Shown one piece after another: positions 1-8,910 of a stretch of 64,000 nucleotides of DNA. Below the pieces are notes generated by a model, which saw only the letters and a list, made by a program, of their open reading frames with translations, was not told the DNA's origin and ran no database searches. The position numbers were made by a program, and so were the translations under genes. Each line of letters begins with the position of its first letter. Position 1 is the first letter of the stretch. This DNA is from Flavobacteriales bacterium (GTDB taxonomy: Bacteria > Bacteroidota > Bacteroidia > Flavobacteriales_F > PHOS-HE28), in NCBI GenBank assembly GCA_020635715.1, contig JACJZG010000006.1, positions 62,001 through 126,000 of the forward strand, read 5' to 3'.

Positions 1-663
1 CGTTCCCGCCCGAAGGACCGATCGTGGACGATGGAGGCAACGGAGGTGGTGGTGGCGAGGAGCCCGAGCCGATCGTTTGTGACCCGAACACCATCTTCTT
101 CGAGCAACAGGTGCTGCCGCTCCTCATCTCCAATTGTGCCGTACCTGGTTGCCACAACCAGCCCACGGACGACAATGACGATATCGAGATCACGAGCTAC
201 GCCACGTTGATGGCCAGTGATATCATCCGCTTGAACGATCCGCTGGACAGTGATCTATGGGAGGCCATCAACGAGACCGATCCAGCTGATGTGATGCCAC
301 AACCCCCGCAGAACCCGTTGACCGCGGAACAGAAGGAGATCATCCGTCAGTGGCTCCTCCAGGGTGCGCAGAACAACTCCTGCGTACCCACCACCTGTGA
401 CACCTTGAACGTGACCTACTCCGGCACGATAGCACCCCTTGTCGCCCAGCGCTGTGGTGGTTGTCATGGTGGTGGCTCCCCGCAGGGTGGGTTGAATTTG
501 GTACGTGGGACGATCTGCACCTCGTCGCCGATGATGGCCGGCTTGCGGCCGCCATCCAGCATTGGATGGTGCCGTAGCCATGCCTCCTTCGGGTAATATG
601 CTCCCCGATTGCCGGATACAACAGTTCCTGGCCTGGATCGATGACGGTGCTCCCAACAATTGA
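1..663 (+). CDS. Secreted haem-c (cytochrome c-like) protein, 5'-partial, two frameshifts
   Basis: The frame is open to the left edge of the window, so the N-terminus (signal peptide expected) is missing. A Gly-rich linker precedes two haem-binding-type motifs: CAVPGCH (a CX4CH variant) and CGGCH. Frames change near 500 and near 577. After each shift the protein continues sensibly (WDDLHLVADDGRLAAAIQHW, then AMPPSG, then FLAWIDDGAPNN) and stops at 663, where its TGA overlaps the ATG of the next gene. Each shift is repaired by adding one G to a GG run, so they are probably consensus errors. The likely role is periplasmic electron transfer or haem binding. It is the first visible member of a five-gene cluster. 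Confidence 0.7.
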
Positions 664-1025
664 TGCCGATGCACAGCCTGATCAAATGGTTCATGTTCGG
701 TGGTCTGCTCGCATTGGGAGGCTGCTATTACGATAAGGAGGAGCTCCTTTATCCTGGGGCGTGTAACCCGGGTGATGCCACAGCTGCCGGCTATTGGACC
801 GACACCATCGAACCATTGATCCTCTCCCGGTGTGCGAATTGCCATTTTCCCGGCGGTACCGGTCCCGGTGACTTCACTCAATACACCAACGTGAAAGCCA
901 TCGTCGACAATGGATCCTTTCAGCAGTTGGTCTTCGTCACGAAGGCCATGCCGCAGGGTGGCTCCCTTTCGGCCTGCGACCTCCAGAAGCTCCAGGCCTG
1001 GGTCGACGCTGGCGCACCGCAATAG
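663..1025 (+). CDS. Small haem-c lipoprotein
   Basis: A 120-residue protein. The ATG at 663 overlaps the stop of the preceding gene (TGATG), which suggests translational coupling; an in-frame ATG at 669 is an alternative start. A hydrophobic signal ends in the lipobox LGGC at about residue 20, so it is predicted to be a lipoprotein. One CANCH haem-binding motif lies in the middle, followed by a C-terminal segment (DLQKLQAWVDAGAPQ) like the end of the upstream gene product. It appears to be a single-haem planctomycete-type/c-type cytochrome domain anchored to a membrane, probably working with its neighbour. Confidence 0.75.
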   Translation: MPMHSLIKWFMFGGLLALGGCYYDKEELLYPGACNPGDATAAGYWTDTIEPLILSRCANCHFPGGTGPGDFTQYTNVKAIVDNGSFQQLVFVTKAMPQGGSLSACDLQKLQAWVDAGAPQ

Positions 1026-1033
1026 CCACGAAC

Positions 1034-1460
1034 ATGAAACGCAAGCAACTGATGGCCATCACCGCCGTGCTCCTGCTCACCGTGGGAGCCACCTACGGCT
1101 ACCTCGAGTTCAATCGGGGGTCGCCGGTACGGCCTCCATGCCGGTGCAGGAGAAGGTGACCGCCGGGGCGCTGCTGGCCGATTTCCAAGCCGACGAGGCC
1201 GCGGCGAACCAACGCTAGTGGGAACAACGGAACAGGTCGTGGAGGTGTCGGGCACGATCCGGGCCATGGAACCGCTCGGCACCGGCATCACCAATGTGGT
1301 CCTGAGACCGGTGATGACCTGGCTGGCATTGTTTGTGAATTCCCGGACAAGGAGGTGCCAGCGCACTGGCGTGCCGGAGCGGACGTCACCATCAGGGATC
1401 TGCACCGGCCTGCTCATGGATGTAGTGCTCGTGCGCTGCGTGGCCGTCGTGAACAAGTAG
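1034..1460 (+). CDS. OB-fold (tRNA_anti-like) secreted protein, several frameshifts
   Basis: Starts at ATG 1034 with a Lys-rich N-terminus and a hydrophobic segment (MAITAVLLLTVGATYGYLEF). The protein then continues in other frames: VTAGALLADFQADEAAANQR, then VVEVSGTIRAME, then PAHWRAGADVTIR, then GICTGLLMDVVLVRC to the stop at 1460. Together these rebuild a compact OB-fold protein of about 140 residues like the PF12869 family, whose members are exported or membrane-anchored and common in Bacteroidota. At least four frame changes are needed; those near 1120 and 1302 are fixed by one extra G, so the gene is probably intact in the organism. It lies between the haem proteins and yceI. Confidence 0.6.
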
Positions 1461-1478
1461 AACGCTCAGAACAAGGAA

Positions 1479-2032
1479 ATGAAGACCTCGGACATCCCGA
1501 TCATCGCGCTGGCCATCGCGCCGGCCACTCTTTCAGCGCAGGAGCGCTTTGCCACCCGCAACGGCACATCAACTTCTTCTCCAGTACCTCGGTGGAGAAC
1601 ATCGAAGCGGACAACAACAAGGTCACCAGCGTGTTCGACGCATCCACCGGTGCCGTCGAGTTCGCCGCGTTGATCAAGGCCTTCGAGTTCGAGAAGGCGC
1701 TCATGCAGGAGCACTTCAACGAGAACTACATGGAGAGCAATACCCACCCGAAGGCCAACTTCAAAGGCAAGGTGAGCGGTTTCAGCGCCGCCGATGCCGG
1801 CAAGGCCGGGTCCTATAGCGTGGATGTTGCCGGTGATCTGACCATCCATGGTGTCACCAAGCCGCTCACGACCAAGGCGACCTTCGTGGTCAACGCCGAC
1901 GGCACCATCAAGGCCACCAGCGATTTCTCCGTACGGCCCGAGGACCACGGCATCACCATCCCCGGCGTGGTGCGCAAGAACATCGCCGAACAGATCAAGG
2001 TGACGGTCGATCTGACCTACGCCCGTATGTGA
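1479..2032 (+). CDS. YceI-family lipid-binding-like periplasmic protein, one frameshift
   Basis: ATG 1479 begins a short signal peptide ending near LSAQE. The next segment lies in another frame from about 1560, fixed by one extra G (giving TRNGHINFFS). The rest is a typical YceI-family lipocalin-like barrel: VENIEADNNKVTSVFD, AFEFEKALMQEHFNENYMES, VAGDLTIHGVTKPL, and a C-terminal strand VTVDLTYARM. YceI proteins bind isoprenoid-like ligands in the periplasm. The cluster context with haem proteins fits a role in quinone or electron-carrier handling, but that is inference. Confidence 0.8.
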
Positions 2033-2062
2033 TCCATACCGCTCACGTTCCCTAGAACCGCC

Positions 2063-2965
2063 ATGACCCGTTTCGCCCTGTTGGCCGCCGCCCTATGTTG
2101 CACACCCGTGTTCGGCCAGGAGGACCTCTTGGATCTGCTGGGAGAGGAGGAGACCGGTCCGGTATATACCAACGCCAGTTTCAAGACCACCCGTGTGATC
2201 AACGGGCATAGCCTGGAGAACACGGCGCATGGCGTGCTCGACTTCCGCATCAGCCACCGTTTCGGGTTCCTCAGCGGTGGTGTGAACGAGTTCTTCGGTC
2301 TGGACAACGCCGATGTGCGGCTGGGGCTGGACTATGGCGTCACGGACCGCCTGATGGTCGGTATCGGTCGGAGCGGCTTCCAGAAGACCGTGGATGGCTT
2401 CGCGAAGTACAAGGTGTTGCGGCAGTGTGATGAGGGCTGTGGCATGCCGATCACCCTGGCCGTGGTGGCCTCCTCATCCGTCACCACCGCACGGGCCACC
2501 GAGGTTCCCTGGTATGCTCCCGGCCGGCAGGATTATTTCACGCACCGACTATCGTACTCATGGCAGATGATCCTCGGCCGGAAGTTCAGCGAGGGTTTCA
2601 CACTTCAATTGTCCCCCGGAGTCGTACATCGCAACCTGGTCGAGGCGGAGAATGATCCGAACGACCTCATCAACGTGGGCATCGGTGGCCGGGTGAAGCT
2701 GACCAAGCGGCTCGCGGTGAACGGGGAGTACTTCCACGTCCTGCGCGATGAGGTGCCGGGCTTGCGGAATTCCCTGTCCGTCGGTTTCGACATTGAGACC
2801 GGCGGTCACGTCTTCCAGCTGCACTTCACCAACAGCACCGGCATGTTCGAGCGGGCCTTCATCACCGAGACCACCGGGGATTGGGCGGATGGCGACGTGC
2901 ACTTCGGTTTCAACATCTCCCGGGTGTTCACCGTGCACAACCCGAAGAAGAAGCGGGTGGAGTGA
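2063..2965 (+). CDS. DUF5777-family outer-membrane beta-barrel protein
   Basis: A 300-residue protein with a cleavable signal (cut near VFGQ) followed by alternating amphipathic strands rich in aromatic ends (FRISHRFGFLSGGVNEFFGLDN, RLSYSWQMILGRKF, VNGEYFHVLRDE), typical of the DUF5777 barrel family in Bacteroidota. The start ATG follows the yceI stop by 30 bp, so the genes are probably cotranscribed. I know of no firm function for this family. Its place at the end of a haem-c/YceI cluster suggests an outer-membrane partner of that system. The reading frame is intact. Confidence 0.75.
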   Translation: MTRFALLAAALCCTPVFGQEDLLDLLGEEETGPVYTNASFKTTRVINGHSLENTAHGVLDFRISHRFGFLSGGVNEFFGLDNADVRLGLDYGVTDRLMVGIGRSGFQKTVDGFAKYKVLRQCDEGCGMPITLAVVASSSVTTARATEVPWYAPGRQDYFTHRLSYSWQMILGRKFSEGFTLQLSPGVVHRNLVEAENDPNDLINVGIGGRVKLTKRLAVNGEYFHVLRDEVPGLRNSLSVGFDIETGGHVFQLHFTNSTGMFERAFITETTGDWADGDVHFGFNISRVFTVHNPKKKRVE

Positions 2966-2976
2966 CCCGAAACACC

Positions 2977-4080
2977 TCAGGCCGACGGACCCACGCCGGT
3001 GCCGATCGGACCGAGCGCCTTCTCCAGGTCCTTCCGCAGGATGACACCCACCTGGGCGCCCTGGCTCACCGCCATCACCGCGTGCAGCTGCTCCCGCGCC
3101 ATCCGTTCAAGCACCGCGAGCGCACTTTCCTCCACCGCCACCGAGGGGACGTGGCGGGCCAGCGGACCGATCATGTTCCCGCCTTCGCTGCGTTGCAACG
3201 CGCTCTTCAATTCCTCGCGGCCCACCAGCCCGCGGAACAGGCCCTGGTCCATCACGGCCAGGACGTGCTGGTCGATCAGGGTGAGCGCGTTCCAGGCGTC
3301 CTGAACGGTCGCGACCGGCTCCATCCGGATCAGGTCGTTGCGCACCAACCGGCCCACGAGCAGGCCCTGCCGGTCGGCCTTCTGTTGCACGATACGTGCC
3401 TCGGAACCGGCCGCCATGAAGATGAAGATGCCGATGATCGCCAGGATGGCACCACCGCTGTACAGGCCGTAGAGAACGAAGCCCACAGCCAGGATGCGAC
3501 CGATCACCGTGGCGATGCGCGTGGCCTTGGGCCGTGGCAACCACATGCCCAGCCCTGATCGCAGGAGGCGGCCTCCATCCATCGGGAAAGCGGGCACAAG
3601 GTTGAAGAGGAACAGGCTGATGTTGGCCACGAAGAGGAAGGTGAGCACGCCGGCCCAGGAGGACAGATCGCTGAAGAGATCGGAGGTGAGGATGGCCAGA
3701 CCCGACAAGGCAAGGGTAACGAAGGCGATACCGGCGATCACGAGGTTCACAAGCGGCCCGGCCAGGGTGATCAGGAACTCCTGCCTGGGTTCCTCGGGCA
3801 TCCGCTCCAAGCTGGCCACACCACCGATCGGCAGCAGCGTGATGTCACGTGTGCCCACCCCGAACCGGGCGGCCGTGAGCGCATGCCCGAACTCGTGCAG
3901 CACCACACACGCGAAGACGATCAAGATCTGGCCGATGTCCGTTGCGATCACCCGCCATGAGCTTCCTTCGGCAAGGCCCGTAAGTGCGATGTAGGCCGGC
4001 AGCAGCAGGAAGGTCCAGTGCAGAAAGACCTGGATACCGCGGAAGCGGAACAAGGGAATGCCACCCCGCATGCCGCTCAC
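2977..4080 (-). CDS. Site-2 protease family (M50) with C-terminal CBS domains
   Basis: A polytopic metalloprotease of 367 residues. The zinc-binding motif HEFGH is at residues 62-66 in a membrane helix and the third ligand motif NLVPAFPMDGG is at 160-170. After about residue 215 two CBS-like repeats follow (for example VQDAWNALTLIDQHVLAVMD). This is the Rip3-like layout, in which CBS domains regulate intramembrane cleavage of a substrate such as an anti-sigma factor. The GTG start at 4080 overlaps the TGA of the upstream universal stress gene; an in-frame ATG at 4071 is an alternative. It is the last gene of the gltA-side operon. Confidence 0.85.
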   Translation of the reverse strand: MSGMRGGIPLFRFRGIQVFLHWTFLLLPAYIALTGLAEGSSWRVIATDIGQILIVFACVVLHEFGHALTAARFGVGTRDITLLPIGGVASLERMPEEPRQEFLITLAGPLVNLVIAGIAFVTLALSGLAILTSDLFSDLSSWAGVLTFLFVANISLFLFNLVPAFPMDGGRLLRSGLGMWLPRPKATRIATVIGRILAVGFVLYGLYSGGAILAIIGIFIFMAAGSEARIVQQKADRQGLLVGRLVRNDLIRMEPVATVQDAWNALTLIDQHVLAVMDQGLFRGLVGREELKSALQRSEGGNMIGPLARHVPSVAVEESALAVLERMAREQLHAVMAVSQGAQVGVILRKDLEKALGPIGTGVGPSA

Positions 4081-4901
4081 TCCTTGCCGTGCTGCAACAC
4101 GAGCAGCGGGATATGCGTGTGCAATGCCAGATCGGCGGCCACGCTGTGATGGAACATCCGGTCAAGCAGGCCCCGTTGTCGGTGGATCACCACGGCCATG
4201 TCCGCGCCGCTCTGGCCTGCCAGTTCGTTCAGCGCAACCATGATATCCTCTCCGCTCACGGTGTGATAGGTGTGCGGTATGGCCCCGAGCAACTGATCGA
4301 AGGTGTCGTTGGCCGAACTGGTGTCCGCACCATCACCCTCGGCCACCACGTGTACGATCATCACCTCGGACCTGGACCACCGTGCGATATCGAGCAGCAC
4401 GGCGAGGTCCGCCCGTTCGATGGGCCCACCGTCATCGGCAAGCACGATCCGGCGTGGTTCCTCGTAGCGCGCTTCCGCAGGCACCGCCAGTACCGGAAGC
4501 ACGCCGCTCTTGATCATGGCGGCGGTGGTGCTCCCCAGGAACAGACGCTCCGGAGCGGACACGCTGTGGGTGCCCATCACCACGATGTCCGGCCCATGGG
4601 CATCCTCGCGCAGGTCACGCACCACCATGTCCACCGACCCATAGGCGGACACCGTGGCCAGGTCCGGGCTCGCTCCGGGCAGGGCTTCGAGCAGCTTCCC
4701 GGCATGCAGGTCCAGCTCCTCGGCGGATATTCGCGCGGCGAGTTCGTTGGGGGGCGGGGGCTGGTCGGGCAGCGCGGGCGGGGTTTGGAACGCGTTCAAC
4801 AACGTGAAGCTGTTCCCTTCCACACCGAAGAGCTGGATCGCATAGGCGGCCGCGTTCAGCGCGTTCGCGCTCATGTCGGTGGCGATCAGGACGTGCGCCA
4901 T
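4077..4901 (-). CDS. Universal stress protein, tandem UspA domains
   Basis: A 274-residue cytoplasmic protein made of two UspA folds. The first begins MAHVLIATDMSANA and contains VVMGTHSVSAPERLFLGSTT (a G-2x-G-9x-G(S/T)-like nucleotide loop) near residues 115-130. The second starts near residue 150 (RIVLADDGGP) and ends IPLLVLQHGKE. UspA proteins bind ATP or act as stress-response regulators. The gene overlaps the following site-2 protease gene by 4 bp and follows the small membrane protein by 18 bp, so the three form a likely operon. Confidence 0.85.
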   Translation of the reverse strand: MAHVLIATDMSANALNAAAYAIQLFGVEGNSFTLLNAFQTPPALPDQPPPPNELAARISAEELDLHAGKLLEALPGASPDLATVSAYGSVDMVVRDLREDAHGPDIVVMGTHSVSAPERLFLGSTTAAMIKSGVLPVLAVPAEARYEEPRRIVLADDGGPIERADLAVLLDIARWSRSEVMIVHVVAEGDGADTSSANDTFDQLLGAIPHTYHTVSGEDIMVALNELAGQSGADMAVVIHRQRGLLDRMFHHSVAADLALHTHIPLLVLQHGKE

Positions 4902-4919
4902 GCGCTAGCGGGTGGGTTC

Positions 4920-5138
4920 TCAATGGCCGTGCTCCTCGCTCCCGGGCTTCGGGCTGGCCGAGTCGATCAGTGCATAGCCGGTGAAGAGCAGGGCGAGCAG
5001 GGCGACGAAGCTGAACAGGCCTTTCACGTTGTTCACCGTGCCATCCGGTCCCAACAGATCCTCCGTGTCGAGGATCGCGAAGCGGAAGGGGATCGCGAAG
5101 GCGATCAACCAGAGAACGAGGCCGATGATCTTTTTCAT
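4920..5138 (-). CDS. Small two-helix membrane protein
   Basis: I place the start at the ATG at 5138 (MKKIIGLVLWLIAFAIPFRF), because upstream of it the open frame reads as low-complexity leader. The result is a 72-residue protein with two hydrophobic helices (about residues 3-20 and 44-62) separated by an acidic loop, and a His-rich tail (EEHGH). I do not recognise a named family. It lies 86 bp after gltA and 18 bp before the universal stress gene, all on the same strand. Confidence 0.6.
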   Translation of the reverse strand: MKKIIGLVLWLIAFAIPFRFAILDTEDLLGPDGTVNNVKGLFSFVALLALLFTGYALIDSASPKPGSEEHGH

Positions 5139-5224
5139 TGCGATGGAATGGTTGTTGGCGAAGGTAAGGGGTTCAATGGAAGCGGCCCGGGTGACCGGGC
5201 CGCGCAGGTCGTAGGACCGCAGGT

Positions 5225-6514
5225 TCAGCCCCGGTCCTTCAAGGCCACGTAGTCGCGCTTGGTGGCACCGGTGTAGATCTGGCGCGGACGGCCGATCGGC
5301 TCCTTGTTCTCCACCATCTCCTTCCACTGGGCGATCCAGCCTGGCAACCGGCCCAAGGCGAACATCACCGTGAACATGCGGGTGGGGATGCCGATCGCGC
5401 GGTAGATGATGCCGCTGTAGAAGTCCACGTTGGGGTAGAGCTTCCGCTCAATGAAGTAGTCGTCCTTCAGGGCGATCTCCTCCAGTTGTTTGGCGATGTC
5501 GAGGACGGGGTCGTTCACGCCCATCTTCTTCAGCACATCGTCGCAGCTCTTCTTGATGATCCGGGCCCGCGGGTCGAAGTTCTTGTACACGCGGTGTCCG
5601 AAGCCGAAGAGGCGGAAGGGATCATCCTTGTCCTTGGCCTTGTTCACCCACTTCTGGATGTCGCCGCCATCGTTCCGGATGGTCTCGAGCATCTCGATCA
5701 CCTCCTGGTTGGCACCACCGTGCAGCGGCCCCCACAAGGCGGCGATGCCTGCGCTCACCGCGCTGTAGAGGTTGGCCTGGCTACTGCCTACCATCCGCAC
5801 CGTGCTTGCGCTACAGTTCTGCTCATGGTCCGCATGCAGGATCAACAGCTTGTTCAGCGCATCAGCCACCACCGGGTCCACCTTGTAGGGCTCCGTGGGC
5901 AGGCCGTACATCATGTACAGGAAGTTCTCCACGTAGCCCAGCTTGTTGTCCGGGTACATGTAGGGGTGGCCCAGGCCGTTCTTGTAGCTGATCGCGGCCA
6001 GCGTTGGGAACTTGGCGATGAGCCGCACTGCCGTGCGCATCCGGTCGTTGGCCGAGCGGTGCGGATCCTGGCTCTTCGGGTAGAAGGTGCTCAACGAGTT
6101 CACCATCGCCGAGAGGATGCCCATCGGGTGGGCATTGCTCGGGAAGAACTCGAAGAAGTGCTTCATATCCTCGTGCACCAGGCTGTGGTAGCGGATCTGG
6201 TTCTCGAAGTCGTTCAGCTCCTTCGCATTGGGCAGTTCGCCGTACAACAGCAGGTAGCTCACCTCCAGGAAGCTCGCCTTCTCGGCCAACTGCTCGATCG
6301 GGTAGCCGCGATAGTGCAGAATGCCCTGCTCGCCGTCCAGGAAGGTGATGGCGCTGGTGGTGGCTCCAGTGTTCTTGTAACCGTAGTCCAGGGTCACATA
6401 CCCGCTCTGGTCGCGCAGTTTGCTGATGTCGATGGCCTTCTCGCCCTCGCTTCCTTCAAACACCGGGAACTCGTAGGTCTTGCCGTCCAGAATGATCTGC
6501 GCCTTCTCGCTCAT
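5225..6514 (-). CDS. gltA: Citrate synthase
   Basis: A 429-residue type II (hexameric-type) citrate synthase that condenses oxaloacetate and acetyl-CoA in the TCA cycle. Visible family motifs include GYPIEQLAE, the active-site region ILHADHEQNCS, GPLHGGANQEV and FGFGHRVYKNFDPRA, with catalytic His in the HADHEQ and GFGHRVY blocks and Asp in the region near YPNVDFYSG. The length is normal for the family and the frame is intact. A TAnnTTTG-like box lies 37 bp upstream. Confidence 0.97.
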   Translation of the reverse strand: MSEKAQIILDGKTYEFPVFEGSEGEKAIDISKLRDQSGYVTLDYGYKNTGATTSAITFLDGEQGILHYRGYPIEQLAEKASFLEVSYLLLYGELPNAKELNDFENQIRYHSLVHEDMKHFFEFFPSNAHPMGILSAMVNSLSTFYPKSQDPHRSANDRMRTAVRLIAKFPTLAAISYKNGLGHPYMYPDNKLGYVENFLYMMYGLPTEPYKVDPVVADALNKLLILHADHEQNCSASTVRMVGSSQANLYSAVSAGIAALWGPLHGGANQEVIEMLETIRNDGGDIQKWVNKAKDKDDPFRLFGFGHRVYKNFDPRARIIKKSCDDVLKKMGVNDPVLDIAKQLEEIALKDDYFIERKLYPNVDFYSGIIYRAIGIPTRMFTVMFALGRLPGWIAQWKEMVENKEPIGRPRQIYTGATKRDYVALKDRG

Positions 6515-6550
6515 CGTGCCAACTGGTCTAAGGGGTCTTTTGAGAGGCCG

Positions 6551-6558
6551 CTAAGGTA
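6551..6558 (-). promoter_or_regulatory. Probable -7 box of the gltA promoter
   Basis: On the minus strand this reads TACCTTAG, close to the Bacteroidota -7 consensus TAnnTTTG, 37 bp upstream of the gltA start. No convincing -33 box was seen. Confidence 0.4.
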
Positions 6559-6699
6559 GCAAAGAAGAACCCCGCTTCCGGGGCTGTTCAAAGAAGGTCA
6601 TGGGACCAATGACGACGCGGCTTCCGATCGTGGAGAACGCCTGTGCGGTGCCGCGCCGAAAGGCACTTGGCGGGGTTCGTGCGGACTCCGGCCGCCCGA

Positions 6700-7284
6700 T
6701 CAAGGGGCGGTCCACTTGGGCTTGAAGTCGCCCATGAAGGTCTGGTAGTCCTTCGCCTTGTAATGGGCTCCACCGAAGTAGTGCAGGATCGGCTCCATCT
6801 GGTCCGGCGTGAGGTAGCCCTGCACCGGCGCAAGCACGTTCAGGTCGCTGTCCAGGTACACCACGGTGGGGTAGGCGATGCGGCCCTGCACATTGGCGAT
6901 CATGTAGGTGAGCTGGTGGGTTCCGTTGCGGCCGCCAACGCGGCCGGGGTCGAACTCCGGGTTCTCCAGCTTCTGGCCCTTGAAGGTGATGGCCGTCCCG
7001 CTTTCGGCATTGAACTTCACCGGGTAGAAGTTCTTATTCACGTATTCGGCCAGGCGCGGATCGCTGAAGGTCTTCGCATCGAGCATCTTGCAAGGCCCGC
7101 ACCAGCTGGTGTACACGTCCACCATCAACGGCTTCGGGGCCTTCTTCGCGGCTGCTTCCGCTTCCTCGATGGTGAGCCATTTGATCGCGCCCTTGCTTTC
7201 CGCAGGCTTGGCCGCGGCGTTGGAGGGGGTCTGGGCGGCCAGCAGCAGGGGAGCAAAGGCCAGGGAAAGCAGATAGGTGCGCAT
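6700..7284 (-). CDS. Exported thioredoxin-fold protein
   Basis: A 194-residue protein with a signal peptide (hydrophobic to about residue 17). The redox motif CGPC is at residues 62-65 in the context YTSWCGPCKML. Further C-terminal segments (VVYLDSDLNVLAPVQGYL) match thioredoxin-like periplasmic reductases of the thioredoxin_7/DUF255-like group. It probably acts as a periplasmic thiol reductase or disulfide handler. It stands alone between gltA and the peptide transporters. Confidence 0.8.
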   Translation of the reverse strand: MRTYLLSLAFAPLLLAAQTPSNAAAKPAESKGAIKWLTIEEAEAAAKKAPKPLMVDVYTSWCGPCKMLDAKTFSDPRLAEYVNKNFYPVKFNAESGTAITFKGQKLENPEFDPGRVGGRNGTHQLTYMIANVQGRIAYPTVVYLDSDLNVLAPVQGYLTPDQMEPILHYFGGAHYKAKDYQTFMGDFKPKWTAP

Positions 7285-7334
7285 GGTTCTGAGGGTACGC
7301 CCGCAAGTTACAATGACCGTGCCGGGCTGGTGGC

Positions 7335-8819
7335 TCAGTGCACCTCCTGCATCATACGTCTTACCAACGGAGCGATGAGGATGAGCGCACCGCCGGCGAT
7401 CAGGGCGTAAAGGCCCAGCTCACCGTAGCCGTCGGTGTAGAGTACGAGCTTCTCGTAGTTGCTGGCACCGGGGTCTTCTGCGCTCATACCCGCACCGAGC
7501 AGCCCCGCGGCATACTGCCCATAGGCGCTCGCCAGGAACCACATGCCCATCATCAGGCCCTGGATGCGCAAGGGGGAGAGCTTGGTCATGAGGGAGAGTC
7601 CGATCGGCGAGAGGCAGAGCTCCCCGAAGGTGATCACGAACCAGGCGAAGGTGAAGACCTCGGTGCTGGTGACCCCGTTCTCATCGGCGTAGCCCAGCGT
7701 GCTCTTGAAGATGTAGAAACCAGCGCCGAGGAAGAGGAAGCCCAGGCCGAACTTGACCACGCTGTTGGGTTCCTTCCCACGCTTGCTCAGCCACAACCAT
7801 ACCAGCCCCACCACCGCGCTGAAGGCGATCACGAAGAGCGAGTTGGCCGCGTTGTTCACGCTGTTCGTGTCCACCGGGAAACCGAACAGGCTCGGGTGGA
7901 GGTTGTTCAGGGCGAAGAGGCTGAGGGAGCCGCCGCTCTGTTCGAAGAAGGCCCAGAAGAAGATACTAAAGAAGATGAAGATCAAGGCCGCACCCAGCTT
8001 CAGGTTCTCGGCCCGGCTGAAGGTGCGCATCTCCCATGCCAGGTACACCAGCGTGAGCGGCCCCACGATGTACATGAAGAGATCCGTGTATGCGGTGTTC
8101 GTCACCATCAGCAGGATGAGCGGGACCACCGCGAGCGAGCCGATGTAGGTGCCCCATTCGTACATCTTGCGTTTGGCGGCGGGCAGGTCCGGATGCAGCG
8201 GGCTGAGGCCGATGGGCCCGAAGGTCCTCCGGCGCCAGGCGAAGTTGATGAGGCTGATGATCATGACCACGCCCACCAGCGCGAAGGCGGCACGCCAGCT
8301 GTACGACTTGCCCACCCACACCATCAACAGGCCGCCCAGGAAGGCGCCCACGTTGATGCCCATGTAGAAGAGGCCGAAGCCCGCGTCGCGCCGCGCATCG
8401 CCCTCATGGTACAGCTGGCCCACCATGGTGCTGATGTTCGGCTTGAAGAAGCCCGTGCCGATGATGTTGAAGCAGATGCCGATGTAGAAGAGCTCCTTCG
8501 GCGCCGCCGCGATCACAAAGCCGCCCACGATCATAAGCAAAGCCCCCCAGAACAGTGACTTCTGGAAGCCAAGGATCTTGTCCGCGAACACGCCCCCCAG
8601 GAAGGTGAAGGCGTACACGAAGGCCTGGATGGCGCCGTATTGCAGGTTGGCCTGCTTCTCCGGCATCATCAGTTCGGTGGCCATGAAGACCACCAGCATG
8701 CCACGCAGGCCGTAGAAGCAGAAGCGCTCCCACATCTCGGTGCCGAAGAGGTAGAAGAGCTGCTTCGGGTAGGTGCCCTTGAAGTCGCGGATCTGCTGCA
8801 GGGTCAGTTGGTCGCTCAT
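7335..8819 (-). CDS. POT-family peptide MFS transporter (1 of 3)
   Basis: A 494-residue polytopic membrane protein of the proton-dependent oligopeptide transporter family. The signature ExxERF/Y block is seen near the N-terminus (GTEMWERFCFYGLRG), followed by the PTR2 block FYIGICFNIIGTGFFKPNIS and a C-terminal block FGELCLSPIGLSLMTKLSP. It imports di- and tripeptides with protons. It is the first of three tandem, divergent paralogues on the same strand (7335-12132), next to a DPP-IV-like peptidase that produces dipeptides. Confidence 0.93.
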   Translation of the reverse strand: MSDQLTLQQIRDFKGTYPKQLFYLFGTEMWERFCFYGLRGMLVVFMATELMMPEKQANLQYGAIQAFVYAFTFLGGVFADKILGFQKSLFWGALLMIVGGFVIAAAPKELFYIGICFNIIGTGFFKPNISTMVGQLYHEGDARRDAGFGLFYMGINVGAFLGGLLMVWVGKSYSWRAAFALVGVVMIISLINFAWRRRTFGPIGLSPLHPDLPAAKRKMYEWGTYIGSLAVVPLILLMVTNTAYTDLFMYIVGPLTLVYLAWEMRTFSRAENLKLGAALIFIFFSIFFWAFFEQSGGSLSLFALNNLHPSLFGFPVDTNSVNNAANSLFVIAFSAVVGLVWLWLSKRGKEPNSVVKFGLGFLFLGAGFYIFKSTLGYADENGVTSTEVFTFAWFVITFGELCLSPIGLSLMTKLSPLRIQGLMMGMWFLASAYGQYAAGLLGAGMSAEDPGASNYEKLVLYTDGYGELGLYALIAGGALILIAPLVRRMMQEVH

Positions 8820-8910
8820 GCGTTGGACGCCGCAGCGCGGCGGAGGTGTTGGTGCGGGTTGGCGGGCGTGAAGGTGTGCTACTTCCGCCGAAAATGAAAG
8901 GGCTGACCGG

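Noticed and set aside
5486..6559. Long antisense open frame (357 codons) over gltA
   Set aside because: Complement of a well-conserved gene in a GC-rich genome; such shadow frames also lie opposite most other genes here, for example 55455-57563 and 61480-62646.
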